Source of the DNA: Phenylobacterium kunshanense
Lineage (GTDB): Bacteria; Pseudomonadota; Alphaproteobacteria; Caulobacterales; Caulobacteraceae
NCBI RefSeq assembly: GCF_003254525.1
Contig: NZ_QFYS01000011.1
Coordinates: forward strand, 1-64,000
Reading direction: 5' to 3'
Length of the DNA stretch: 64,000 bases
In this document: positions 56,727-64,000 of the stretch, piece by piece
How positions within the stretch are numbered: position 1 is the stretch's first letter
Layout of the letters: each line of letters begins with the position of its first letter
Notes under the pieces: generated by a model
Seen by the model: only the letters and a program-made list of their open reading frames with translations
Databases searched by the model: none
What the model was told of the DNA's origin: nothing
Translations under genes and position numbers: made by a program

Positions 56727-57344
56727 TTACTTGGCGGCAGGCGCGGCGCCGGACTGCAGCTTCTTCACCTGGTCGAGGTGAGCCTGGATCTTCGGAACCG
56801 CCTTCGCCGCTGCGCCCTTCAGGCCGGCGTCGTCGCCGTTGTCGGCGTACCCCTGCATCAGGGTGAGGGCCTCGCTGTGCGCGGCCTCCTGCTGAGCGAG
56901 ATAGGTCCTGTCGAAGTCGGCGGGGCTGGCGGCGTTGAGGTTGTCGATGAGGCCCTTGCGGCGCTCATCGAGGCCCGTCGGCGCGGTCTTGCCCGCCGCC
57001 ACGATGAGCGGCTTCATGGCGTTGGACATGGCCGTGTGGTCCGTCACCATCATCTTGCCGAACGCCTTCACGTCAGCGGACTGACCCTTCTGCTGGGCGA
57101 TCCTGCCGGCCTCGATCTCGTACATGTCGCTGATCGCGGCGTTGGTGACGAAGGCGTCGGTCGAAACCTGGCCCATGGTGGAGGCCGAGACTGCGCCGAC
57201 AGCGGCGCTGGTGGCGTCCTGGGCGGCGTTGACCGCGTCGTTGGTCGTGCCGGCGTCGGCGGTCGGCTGGCTGTCGGTCTTCTGACAGGCGGCGAGCGAA
57301 AGGGCGGTCGCGGCGGCGGCCGCAACCAGCATGGCGGATTTCAT
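56727..57344 (-). CDS. DUF4142 lipoprotein
   Basis: A 205-aa lipoprotein (lipobox LAAC) with a ferritin-like four-helix DUF4142 domain (about 58-195): TNAAISDMYEIEAGRIAQQK and MMVTDHTAMSNAMKPL, a typical block. Family members lie in the periplasm and are often stress-induced; the function is unproved. Confidence 0.88.
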   Translation of the reverse strand: MKSAMLVAAAAATALSLAACQKTDSQPTADAGTTNDAVNAAQDATSAAVGAVSASTMGQVSTDAFVTNAAISDMYEIEAGRIAQQKGQSADVKAFGKMMVTDHTAMSNAMKPLIVAAGKTAPTGLDERRKGLIDNLNAASPADFDRTYLAQQEAAHSEALTLMQGYADNGDDAGLKGAAAKAVPKIQAHLDQVKKLQSGAAPAAK

Positions 57345-57359
57345 CGGGCTCTCCCTGGA

Positions 57360-58337
57360 CTACTGGGCGGGAGAACTGGGGCGACGCGCGCTTTGTTCCG
57401 GAACGATCATCAGCGTGGGCGCGGCCAGGATGAGCCGGCGGCCAGCGAGGTCGACCGCCACGTGCATGCCCTGGAGGGCGCTGGCCCCCACCAGACCCGC
57501 GGGGGCGGGCGCATGGATGGCCGGGGCGTAGATCTGCACCGGGACATGGCGCAGGGCGAGGTGGCCGATGGCGAGCTGGCGGGCCTCCACCACGCGATCG
57601 AGGCGCACGCCGCCCAGGCTGACGGACTGGGCGCGGGTGACCGGCCGTCCGGGGGCGAGCAGGCCGGCGTCCCGCGCAGCCGCTTCCGAAAGGGCCACCC
57701 AGCCGCTTGCGCCGGTGTCGAGGAGCAGGTCGATCGGCGGCCGCCCCTCGATGCTGACCGGCACGGTGGGCGCGCCGCCGCTGCGCTGCTTCAGCGGGAT
57801 CACCTGGCCGTCGAACGGCAGGCGATACGCCCCGGGCGACAGGAAGCGCATCCGGTCCCTGGCGAAGTCGATCTCGAGGACGGCCTCGCGCAGGACGTCG
57901 CGGCCGATCAGAAGCTGGAATTCGCGGCCGGTGGCGGCGGACAGTGCGGCCAGGTCGAGGGCGGGCGCCCGCAGTCCCGGCGCATGCAGCCCGGGCACGC
58001 CGACGTCCAGCGTCACGGTGTGGGTGAGCGTCGGGCCGCCCGAGACGCCATAGGCCAGGACGGGCGCGGCCAGGGTGCGGGGCAGGTCGAGGCTCTCGGC
58101 CAGGACGCGGTCGACCGCCGTGAACTGGGCGCCGGTGTCGACCACCGCGCGGACCGGCCGGCCCGACACCGTCGCGTCGATCTCCACGAGGTTGCGCCCG
58201 GGCGCCAGCGGCAGCCAGGGCGTGGCGCGGCCATTGGCGAACCGGACGTCCAGGTCGCGCGGCAGGCGGTCGCGCACCAGGAACAGCGCCGCTCCGCCGG
58301 CGGCGGCCAGCAGCAGGAGCCCGCGACGGCTGGTCAC
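57360..58337 (-). CDS. retropepsin-like aspartic protease, two lobes
   Basis: A 325-aa protein with an N-terminal anchor or signal (LLLLAAAGGAALFLV) and two DTG motifs: VVDTGAQF (Asp67) and LLLDTGASG (Asp207). So it carries two retropepsin-type units in one chain. It is probably periplasmic. Start GTG 58337 overlaps the stop of the GH84 gene (GTGA). Substrate unknown. Confidence 0.85.
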   Translation of the reverse strand: MTSRRGLLLLAAAGGAALFLVRDRLPRDLDVRFANGRATPWLPLAPGRNLVEIDATVSGRPVRAVVDTGAQFTAVDRVLAESLDLPRTLAAPVLAYGVSGGPTLTHTVTLDVGVPGLHAPGLRAPALDLAALSAATGREFQLLIGRDVLREAVLEIDFARDRMRFLSPGAYRLPFDGQVIPLKQRSGGAPTVPVSIEGRPPIDLLLDTGASGWVALSEAAARDAGLLAPGRPVTRAQSVSLGGVRLDRVVEARQLAIGHLALRHVPVQIYAPAIHAPAPAGLVGASALQGMHVAVDLAGRRLILAAPTLMIVPEQSARRPSSPAQ

Positions 58338-59401
58338 TGGGTCTGCAACTCGTCCGCGCCGATGGCGAAGGCGCCGTCCAGCCAGTCCAGGATCTCGCGG
58401 GCGGCAGGATGGTCGAAGGCGCCGAACCGCGCGCGCAGGCGCTCTTTGCGCTCGTCGTCCAGGCCGCCGAGACCAGTGTCCTCCAGCAGCAGGAGCGTGC
58501 GCTCGACCCCGTCGGCAAGGTCCGGGCCGAGCACGGTCTCGGCTGCCCGGCGGAAGGCGGCGAGATACTGGTAGTCCGCGCCGTCGCGATAGCTCTCCAC
58601 CAGGGTAAGCGCCGGGATGCGCGAGAGAACCGCCTGAGACGCCGTATTGATCCCGTGGGCCGAGATCTCCGCGCCGATCGAGGCCGGCCGCCCGGTGAAG
58701 GCGCGCAGGTGCAGATGCTGGCTCATGCGCGGTCCGTCGTTGACGGGATAGTTGTCCCACAGGAACGGCTTGCGGCGGATCTGGCCGGCGACGCGGGCGA
58801 GGTGGCCGGGCGAGAACTCGCGGGCGCAGACTTCCTCGCCGGTCCACATGATCTCGAAGGCAGGATCGAGGGCGGCGCCCAGGTCCTCCAGGTAGTTCGG
58901 CGGGCGCTGGCCGAAGACGCGGTCCAGGACCGGATCGTCGGTGTAGTAGCTGGGGCACACGATCACCCGGCCGGCGGCGGTGCGGTCCGCGATCCAGTCC
59001 ACGATCTCGGCCTGGCGGGCGGCGAGGTCGGGCAGGTCGCCCTTCATGTCGTCGAAGAACACGCCGAGGTCGGCGAGGCCCAGGCTGTCGAGTTGGGCCA
59101 GCTTTGCGGCCAGGGCGTCCTTGGCGGGTCCGTCGAAGTCGAGGAAGAGTTCGTACGGGCTCAGGCCCACGCCGAAGCGCACGCCAGCGTCCCGGCACAC
59201 GCCCGCGAGGTCGGACAGGGCGGCCATGGTGGCGTCGGGATAGGGCTCGCGCCAGCGGCGGCGGAGGTGCGCGTCGGCCTTGGGCGCGTAGAGGTAGAAG
59301 CCGTATCCGGCGGGCGCGAGGGCGCGGACCATGTCGGCCCGCTCGTCCCAACCGTAGGGCCGGCCGAAGAAGCCCTCGATGATGCCGAGTTCCGGGGTCA
59401 T
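58334..59401 (-). CDS. GH84 beta-N-acetylglucosaminidase (O-GlcNAcase-like)
   Basis: A 355-aa protein that is essentially only the GH84 catalytic barrel: IEGFFGRPYGWDERADMV at the N-terminus, GVGLSPYE, the catalytic Asp pair FFDDM (Asp117-Asp118), and LWDNYPVNDGPRM. Relatives hydrolyse beta-O-GlcNAc from proteins or glycans by substrate assistance. No signal peptide is visible, so it seems cytoplasmic; it lacks the extra domains of clostridial enzymes. Coupled to the aspartic protease gene. Confidence 0.9.
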   Translation of the reverse strand: MTPELGIIEGFFGRPYGWDERADMVRALAPAGYGFYLYAPKADAHLRRRWREPYPDATMAALSDLAGVCRDAGVRFGVGLSPYELFLDFDGPAKDALAAKLAQLDSLGLADLGVFFDDMKGDLPDLAARQAEIVDWIADRTAAGRVIVCPSYYTDDPVLDRVFGQRPPNYLEDLGAALDPAFEIMWTGEEVCAREFSPGHLARVAGQIRRKPFLWDNYPVNDGPRMSQHLHLRAFTGRPASIGAEISAHGINTASQAVLSRIPALTLVESYRDGADYQYLAAFRRAAETVLGPDLADGVERTLLLLEDTGLGGLDDERKERLRARFGAFDHPAAREILDWLDGAFAIGADELQTQ

Positions 59402-59476
59402 GCTGACTGCATAGCCGCTGGCCGTTGCGATAACAGCGTAAATTCGTAAGGTCGCGGGCCTGAATCGGAGGACCCC

Positions 59477-60628
59477 ATGAACCCCAACGCCGAGTTCGAC
59501 CTGATCGTCTATGGCGCCACCGGCTACACCGGCCGACTGGTCGCCGAGCACCTGGCGCAGCGCTACGGCGTGGGCGGGGAGGTGAAGTGGGCCATGGCCG
59601 GCCGATCCGCCGGAAAGCTGGCGGAGGTGCGCGACGAGATCGGCGCGCCGAAGGATACGCCGCTGGTAGTGGCCGACGCCTCCGACCCGGCTTCGCTGAA
59701 GGCCATGGTTGGTCGGGCCAAGGCGATCATCTCGACCGTGGGGCCCTACCAGCTCTATGGCTCCGACCTGGTGGCGGCCTGCGCGGCGGCGGGGACGGAC
59801 TACCTCGACCTCTGCGGCGAGCCGAACTGGATGCGGCGGATGATCGACCAGCACGACGCGGCGGCGAAGGCCTCGGGCGCGCGCATCCTGTTCTCGTGCG
59901 GCTTTGACTCCATTCCCTTCGAGGTGGGCGTCTATTTCTGTCAGGAGACCGCGAAGGCGAAGCTGGGCGGGCCGGCCCCGCGGGTGAAGGGGCGCGTGCG
60001 CGGCATGCGCGGCGGCCTCTCCGGCGGGACGGCGGCCAGCGGGGCTGCGACCATGGCGGCGATCCAGAAAGACCCCTCGCAGCTCGCGGTGATGATGAGC
60101 CCGTTCGGCCTGACGCCCGGCTTCGAGGGACCGGCGCAGCCGCAGGGAACGACCGCCGAGGAGGACCCGGACGTGGGGCCGGTGGGGCCGTTCATGATGG
60201 CGGTGATCAACGTCAAGAACGTCCATCGTTCGAACCTGCTGATGGGCCATCCGTACGGTCGCGACTTCGTCTACGACGAGATGGTGATGGGCGGGCCGGC
60301 GGGCTCGGTGGGCTTCACCGACCTGGGCTCGCTGCCGGGCGGCGGCCCGAAGCCGGGCGAGGGGCCGACCAAGGAGGAGCGGGAGACCGGCTTCTTCGAC
60401 GTGCTGTTCGTCGGGATCGCCGCCGATGGGCGCAAGGTGCGGGTCTCGGTGAAGGGCGACAAGGACCCGGGCTATGGCTCCACGTCCAAGATGCTGGCCG
60501 AGACGGGCATCGCCCTGGTGCGCGCGCCCGACGTGGCGGGCGGAATCTGGACGCCCGGCGCGGCGCTGCAGGGCCGTCTGGTGGAGCGTCTGGCCCAGCA
60601 CGCCGGATTCACGTTCACGGTGGAATAG
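59477..60628 (+). CDS. saccharopine dehydrogenase-like NAD(P) oxidoreductase
   Basis: A 383-aa enzyme with an N-terminal Rossmann fold (YGATGYTGRLVAEHLA), KAIISTVGPYQLYG, and a central substrate domain with SCGFDSIPFEVG and GGLSGGTAAS. This bacterial group is related to trans-acting enoyl reductases; the true substrate is unknown. GGAGG lies before the ATG. Confidence 0.88.
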   Translation: MNPNAEFDLIVYGATGYTGRLVAEHLAQRYGVGGEVKWAMAGRSAGKLAEVRDEIGAPKDTPLVVADASDPASLKAMVGRAKAIISTVGPYQLYGSDLVAACAAAGTDYLDLCGEPNWMRRMIDQHDAAAKASGARILFSCGFDSIPFEVGVYFCQETAKAKLGGPAPRVKGRVRGMRGGLSGGTAASGAATMAAIQKDPSQLAVMMSPFGLTPGFEGPAQPQGTTAEEDPDVGPVGPFMMAVINVKNVHRSNLLMGHPYGRDFVYDEMVMGGPAGSVGFTDLGSLPGGGPKPGEGPTKEERETGFFDVLFVGIAADGRKVRVSVKGDKDPGYGSTSKMLAETGIALVRAPDVAGGIWTPGAALQGRLVERLAQHAGFTFTVE

Positions 60629-60631
60629 GCC

Positions 60632-60683
60632 TCACCGCCCCTCCACCACTTCGTGGTCCCCCTCCCCCATGAATGGGGGAGGT
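60632..60683. repeat. palindromic intergenic repeat, copy D (short form)
   Basis: CCGCCCCTCCACCACTTCGT, GGTCCCCCTCCCCCATGAAT and GGGGGAGGT in series. Two hairpins are seen: ACCAC-TTC-GTGGT and CCTCCCCCAT-GA-ATGGGGGAGG (10-bp perfect stem). Nearly identical to copy E on the other side of the DUF559 gene. Confidence 0.75.
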
Positions 60684-60703
60684 ATTTGGAGACGTTGATA
60701 GCG

Positions 60704-60755
60704 CGAACCTCCCCCGTTCACGGGGGAGGGGGACCCGAAGGGGGGAGGGGGCGGT
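60704..60755. repeat. palindromic intergenic repeat, inverted copy
   Basis: Inverted relative to copy D: CCTCCCCCG-TTCA-CGGGGGAGG (9-bp stem) then GGGACCCGAAGGGG and GGGGGCGG. The stop codon of the DUF559 gene lies in the loop of this hairpin. Confidence 0.7.
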
Positions 60756-61110
60756 GGGCGCGCGCTACCGCCTCCGCAACGACACCATCGGCGATGCTCT
60801 GGGTGTGGGCGATCACCTCGCTGGCGTTCAGGCGCAGAGTCTCGATCCCAAGGTTGCGGAGATAGGCGTCTCTTCGCGCGTCCTGCCCGGGTCGATCGCC
60901 AAAGCCGTGGCCGCCGCCGTCGATCTCGACGCAGAGCGACGCGGCTGCGCAGTAGAAGTCGAGCACGTAGGGACCGAGCGGGTGCTGGCGGCGGAACACC
61001 GGCTTTCCGTCGCCGCGGCCACGGAGGCAGCGCCACAGCATCACCTCGGGCAGGGACATGTTCTTCCGCAGGCGGCGGGCGCGGATAAGGACGTTTCCGT
61101 CGGCTCTCAT
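60718..61110 (-). CDS. DUF559 endonuclease-like protein
   Basis: A 130-aa protein of the DUF559/Vsr-related restriction-fold group: ARRLRKNMSLPEVMLWRCLRGR, FRRQHPLGPYVLDFYC, CVEIDGGGH and the final YLRNLGIETLRLNASEV. In this fold the Asp of LDFYC and the E-x-D of CVEIDG are the likely metal ligands. The last ten residues (PLPPSGPPPP) are encoded by the palindromic repeat. The gene lies between copies D/inverted and E of that repeat. Function of such single proteins is unknown. Confidence 0.85.
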   Translation of the reverse strand: MRADGNVLIRARRLRKNMSLPEVMLWRCLRGRGDGKPVFRRQHPLGPYVLDFYCAAASLCVEIDGGGHGFGDRPGQDARRDAYLRNLGIETLRLNASEVIAHTQSIADGVVAEAVARAHRPLPPSGPPPP

Positions 61111-61113
61111 GGT

Positions 61114-61171
61114 GGGGCGCCGCCCCCTCCACCACTTCGTGGTCCCCCTCCCCCATGAATGGGGGAGGTTT
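61114..61171. repeat. palindromic intergenic repeat, copy E (short form)
   Basis: GGGCGCCGCCCCCTCCACCA, CTTCGTGGTCCCCCTCCCCC and ATGAATGGGGGAGGTTTG in series; same two hairpins as copy D. It lies between the DUF559 start (3 bp) and the radC stop. Confidence 0.75.
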
Positions 61172-61186
61172 GGTGCTCAGCTGGCA

Positions 61187-61936
61187 TCACATGAGCCCCA
61201 GCGCCTTGAAGCTGGCGACGCCGTCGCGGCCGACGACGAGGTGATCGTGGACGGCGATGCGCAGCGGGCGGGCGGCGTCGACGACCTGGCGGGTCATGTC
61301 GACGTCTGCGCTGGAGGGCGTGGGGTCGCCCGAGGGGTGGTTGTGCACCAGGATGATGGCGCTGGAGGAGAGTTCCAGCGCACGGCGAACCACCTCGCGC
61401 GGGTAGACCGGAGCGTGGTCGACGGTGCCGCGGCCGAGCACCTCGTCGGCGATGAGCTGGTTCTTCTTGTCGAGGAAGAGCACGCGGAACTGTTCCCGCG
61501 CCTCATGGGCGAGGGCGGTCTTCGTGTAGGCGAGCAGGGCGCTCCAGGACGATATGACCGGGCGCCTGGCCACCTGTTCGCGGGCGGTCCGCAGGGTCGC
61601 TTCGTGGAGGAGCTTGAGGTCCAGGGCGATCGCCTCGCCGACGCCCGCCACCGTGCGCAGATCCTCGGGGGTGGCGCCGAGGACGCCGCCCAGCGAGCCG
61701 AAGCGGCCCAGGAGCTGCTTGGCGAGCGGTTTCACGTCGCCCCGCGGGACCGATCGGAAGAGGAAGAGCTCCAGCACCTCGTAGTCGGGCAGGGCGGCGA
61801 GGCCGCCGGCGGTCGCCCGCTCGCGCAGCCGCTCGCGATGGCCGGCGTAGTGGGGCTTGGGCGCGGGCGCAGACCGGCTCAGCCACAGTTCCGGCTGGGG
61901 CGAGGCATCCTCGACGGCGGCGTATCGGCGGACCAT
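61187..61936 (-). CDS. radC: RadC family JAB/MPN-domain protein
   Basis: A 249-aa protein: an N-terminal helix-hairpin-helix region (about 30-110, [20 protein letters not shown]) and the C-terminal JAMM-type domain with [11 protein letters not shown] and Asp211 (His198-x-His200-x10-Asp211). RadC is named for repair, but its role is disputed; JAMM metal ligands suggest a metalloprotease-like or nuclease-like activity. The start lies 13 bp from a GTTC-N7-GTTC LexA box. Confidence 0.92.
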   Translation of the reverse strand: MVRRYAAVEDASPQPELWLSRSAPAPKPHYAGHRERLRERATAGGLAALPDYEVLELFLFRSVPRGDVKPLAKQLLGRFGSLGGVLGATPEDLRTVAGVGEAIALDLKLLHEATLRTAREQVARRPVISSWSALLAYTKTALAHEAREQFRVLFLDKKNQLIADEVLGRGTVDHAPVYPREVVRRALELSSSAIILVHNHPSGDPTPSSADVDMTRQVVDAARPLRIAVHDHLVVGRDGVASFKALGLM

Positions 61937-61948
61937 GACGCGTCAAAT

Positions 61949-61963
61949 GTTCCGAAAATGTTC
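61949..61963. promoter_or_regulatory. LexA (SOS) box upstream of radC
   Basis: GTTCCGAAAATGTTC matches the alphaproteobacterial LexA box GTTC-N7-GTTC exactly. It sits 13-27 bp before the radC ATG, within the expected promoter or leader, so radC is predicted to be LexA-repressed. Confidence 0.7.
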
Positions 61964-62058
61964 CGGTTTGGCAAGGCCGAATTCCGGACCCCCGATCGGG
62001 GGACCCGTTCTTAACCGTCGACGGCTACGCTTGAGGGGGTGATGGGAGCACAAGGGAC

Positions 62059-62139
62059 ATGAAGGTCTCGACCCTGCTGGGGGTGGTCGCCGTGGCGGTC
62101 GTCATGGTGGCGATGATCATGGCGGCGCCGACCGCCTGA
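62059..62139 (+). CDS. possible 26-aa membrane peptide
   Basis: ATG 62059 (AGGGA upstream) opens MKVSTLLGVVAVAVVMVAMI and ends MAAPTA: one hydrophobic helix. It is divergent from radC. Could be a small membrane protein or a chance frame. Confidence 0.4.
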   Translation: MKVSTLLGVVAVAVVMVAMIMAAPTA

Positions 62140-62216
62140 GGCCCACGGAGTGGCTCGGCTTGGCCTCTGCGCGAATTCGTGCGCCAATTTCCCGGCGAAT
62201 AGCTGGAGGCGAGGCG

Positions 62217-62507
62217 ATGGTGCGCGCCATGGTGGAGGTCGAGAACGTCAATCACCCGGGCCACATGTCCCGGGTGGACGCGGGCAAATATGCGGCGGCG
62301 CGGGAGGCGATGCTGGCGCTGCTGCCACGAACGGCGCCCGGCATGAGCCAGAAGGAGATGATGCTGGCGATGCGTCAGGCCCTGCCGGTCACTCTCTTCC
62401 CCGGAACGACAACCAGTTGGTGGGCTAAGACCGTGCAACTCGACCTCGAGGCCAAGGGGCTGGTGGTCCGTGACGCCGGCAAGCCGCTGCGGTGGCGGCG
62501 TACCTGA
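62217..62507 (+). CDS. DUF6958-like small protein
   Basis: A 96-aa soluble protein: VENVNHPGHMSRVDAGKYAAAREAMLALLP, MSQKEMMLAM, LFPGTTTSWWAKTVQLDLEAKGLVVRDAGKPLRWRR. The conserved WWAKTVQLDLEAKG and RVDAxKY segments match DUF6958-type proteins, which look like a winged-helix domain. GGAGGCG stands before ATG 62217. Function unknown. Confidence 0.78.
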   Translation: MVRAMVEVENVNHPGHMSRVDAGKYAAAREAMLALLPRTAPGMSQKEMMLAMRQALPVTLFPGTTTSWWAKTVQLDLEAKGLVVRDAGKPLRWRRT

Positions 62508-62510
62508 GGA

Positions 62511-64000
62511 TCAGCGCGCCTCGACCGCGATGGCGTTGTCGTCGGACGCCCGGTCGATCTGCTTGTTGTAGGGATCGACCCCCGCGAACTTCGGCAGGCG
62601 GTCCACGGTGACCGTCAGCGTCTGGACGCCCGACTTCAGCGACACGGGCCTGAACGCCAGGACGTCCCTGGACGTGAAGCCCGGCTTGCCGGGTTCGGCG
62701 GTGAAGACGCCCAGGTCGAACGCCTCGCCGGCCGGGATCGCGACCGCGGTCTCGCTTCCCTGGCCGTCGGCATAGGCCTTCTTCGCCTCGACCGTCAGGG
62801 TGACGTCGTAGCGGCCGTCGCCCCGTTTCCTGGCCACGGCGGTCCGGGTCTTGAGGTCGTAGACGGTGATCCTCTCGAACAGGTCGCTGATCAGCTGTTG
62901 CGCCGCGGGATCGTTCCCGGCCTCGGCGCGCAGGGCGTCCACCAGGTCCTGGGAGCGCGGATAGGGCGCGCCCTTGAAGGCGTGCTGCTGGAGCAGCCGG
63001 CGCAGGGCGGCGTTGACCTTGGCCTCGCCCAGCCGGTCGCGGAGCAGGTACATGACCAGCGAGCCCTTGCGGTAGTGGATGTAGGGCTGGTTCTCCACGC
63101 GGATCAGCGGCAGTTCCTCGACGACTTCGCCGCCGCGCGAGCGGAGGTAGCGGTCCAGCTCGTACTTCAGGAACTTGCGGATGCGGTCGGCGCCGTAGGT
63201 CTTCTCCATGACGATCAGGGCCGAATACTGGGCCAGGGTCTCGGAGAGGGCGGTCGCGCCCTGCATGTCGGCCCCGATCACCTGGTGCGCCCACCACTGG
63301 TGCGCCAGCTCATGGGCGGTGACGTAGGTGACGTAGTCGATCTTGTCGGGCTTGGTGTTGTCGGCCACGAAGCCGATGCCTTCGGAGTAGGGCATGGTGT
63401 TGGCGAAGGCCTGGGCGAAGGCGGCGTAGTCTGGGAACTCCAGGATGCGCGCCTGGCGGAACTGGTAGGGGCCGAAATTGGCCTGGTAGTAGTCGAGACC
63501 CGTCTTCAGGGCGGCGATCATCCGCTCCACGTTCCAGGGGTGCTGGGGGTCGTGGTAGACCTCGAGCTCGACGCCCTTGTAGCTCTCGCGCCGGACGGCG
63601 TAGCGGGCGGACTGCACCGAGAAGAAGTGCAGCACCGGCGCCTCGGTGCGGTAGCGGACGGTCCGGCGACCCTTGTTCGTTTCGTCGGAAATCCGGTAGC
63701 CCGGCGCGACCGGGGTCTGGTCGGCGTCGGTGGTGACGCGGATGTCGGCGTTAACCCAGTCGGCGTTGGCGAGGTAGTTGCGCGCCTGGGCGGAGCGGTT
63801 TTCCAGCTTGGCGGGCCGGAGCTGGGGCGTCAGGCCGTACTTGCGCCGCTTGGCGCGTTCCTGCAGCAGGCGCGCGCGGTCCATGCCGACGATCGGGGCG
63901 AACTCGAAATTGTCGACGAAGGTCCCGTTGTCGACGATCCGGGTCATGTTGCCCGAGTTCTTGAAGCCCCACTGGCCCATGACGGTCTGGAAAGACAGGG
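62511..64000 (-). CDS. M1 family zinc aminopeptidase, partial (5' end outside window)
   Basis: The C-terminal part (about 495 residues) of an M1 metallopeptidase. The catalytic block is HELAHQWW (Zn His pair and Glu), followed by a downstream Glu (ALSETLAQYSAL). The reading frame continues past the right edge; upstream residues (GQWGFKNSGN) suit the M1 proteins fused to or cotranscribed with ABC-type transporter permeases, but the N-terminal part cannot be seen. It would process peptides at the membrane or in the periplasm. It converges with the DUF6958-like gene. Confidence 0.9.
   Translation of the reverse strand, partial: LSFQTVMGQWGFKNSGNMTRIVDNGTFVDNFEFAPIVGMDRARLLQERAKRRKYGLTPQLRPAKLENRSAQARNYLANADWVNADIRVTTDADQTPVAPGYRISDETNKGRRTVRYRTEAPVLHFFSVQSARYAVRRESYKGVELEVYHDPQHPWNVERMIAALKTGLDYYQANFGPYQFRQARILEFPDYAAFAQAFANTMPYSEGIGFVADNTKPDKIDYVTYVTAHELAHQWWAHQVIGADMQGATALSETLAQYSALIVMEKTYGADRIRKFLKYELDRYLRSRGGEVVEELPLIRVENQPYIHYRKGSLVMYLLRDRLGEAKVNAALRRLLQQHAFKGAPYPRSQDLVDALRAEAGNDPAAQQLISDLFERITVYDLKTRTAVARKRGDGRYDVTLTVEAKKAYADGQGSETAVAIPAGEAFDLGVFTAEPGKPGFTSRDVLAFRPVSLKSGVQTLTVTVDRLPKFAGVDPYNKQIDRASDDNAIAVEAR

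Noticed and set aside
58334-60601. 755-codon fused frame of GH84 with an upstream domain
   Set aside because: The part beyond 59401 is antisense to the saccharopine-dehydrogenase-like gene; GH84 starts naturally at MTPELGIIEGFF.
60632-61171. Transposon with terminal repeats around the DUF559 gene
   Set aside because: The flanking copies belong to a family also found elsewhere in the window without such a gene; no target duplication could be identified.

Overview
The window is GC-rich (over 70% in most genes), densely coded and free of rRNA, tRNA, CRISPR arrays and recognisable insertion sequences. The gene families point to an alphaproteobacterium, most likely Caulobacterales (Caulobacter/Phenylobacterium-like). 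Supporting signs are an alphaproteobacterial GTTC-N7-GTTC LexA box, an HWE histidine kinase, PEPxxWA-CTERM proteins, spinster-type MFS transporters, a large TonB-dependent receptor, DUF3618 and DUF6958 proteins, and interspersed palindromic repeats. The assignment is inferred from gene content; no marker gene was compared.

Left part (1-20.8 kb): repeat-bearing DNA; a small membrane protein; a YjbR-like protein; purB; two paralogous PEP-CTERM secreted proteins; two paralogous spinster-like MFS transporters that bracket rnk, an MmeI-like restriction-modification gene with a divergent small QLSLF-motif protein, and a thermonuclease. Next come a GST, a DUF1697 protein, an NhaP-type antiporter, an operon of three tiny unknown genes, a cold-shock gene and two small unknown genes. 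An aromatic-catabolism locus follows (flavin monooxygenase, FAH-family enzyme and TetR regulator, divergent from an MhpB-like extradiol dioxygenase); its control region carries a nearly perfect 17-bp inverted repeat.

Middle (20.8-48.7 kb): a lone receiver; a NamZ-like muramidase coupled to a DOMON-like protein; an arsenic operon arsI-arsR-arsC-acr3 divergent from an ArsN1-like acetyltransferase; a five-PAS hybrid kinase with its receiver; an unknown 374-aa protein; a SPOR protein; a two-gene unit resembling phage spanins (Rz/Rz1); a TonB-dependent receptor; DUF2157 and GDYXXLXY membrane proteins; a serine hydrolase with a secreted unknown protein; a dicarboxylate symporter; a receiver; a gene-poor gap with nested inverted repeats; an HWE kinase; an M28 peptidase; and a three-gene membrane operon (YqjD/YqjE/DUF3618-like).

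Right part (48.7-64 kb): a copper locus (copA-copB, PepSY protein, His/Cys-rich periplasmic protein, csoR, P1B ATPase) with three CsoR-like operators in the csoR/ATPase gap. It is followed by a TetA-like MFS transporter, a DUF4142 lipoprotein, a retropepsin-like protease overlapping a GH84 glycosidase, a saccharopine-dehydrogenase-like oxidoreductase, a DUF559 nuclease-like gene lying between palindromic repeat copies, radC with a LexA box just upstream, a tiny membrane peptide, a DUF6958 protein and the C-terminal part of an M1 peptidase running off the right edge.

Functionally the window is mostly accessory and stress biology: arsenic and copper detoxification, signalling, cell-envelope upkeep, DNA defence and repair, and one aromatic-ring cleavage module.
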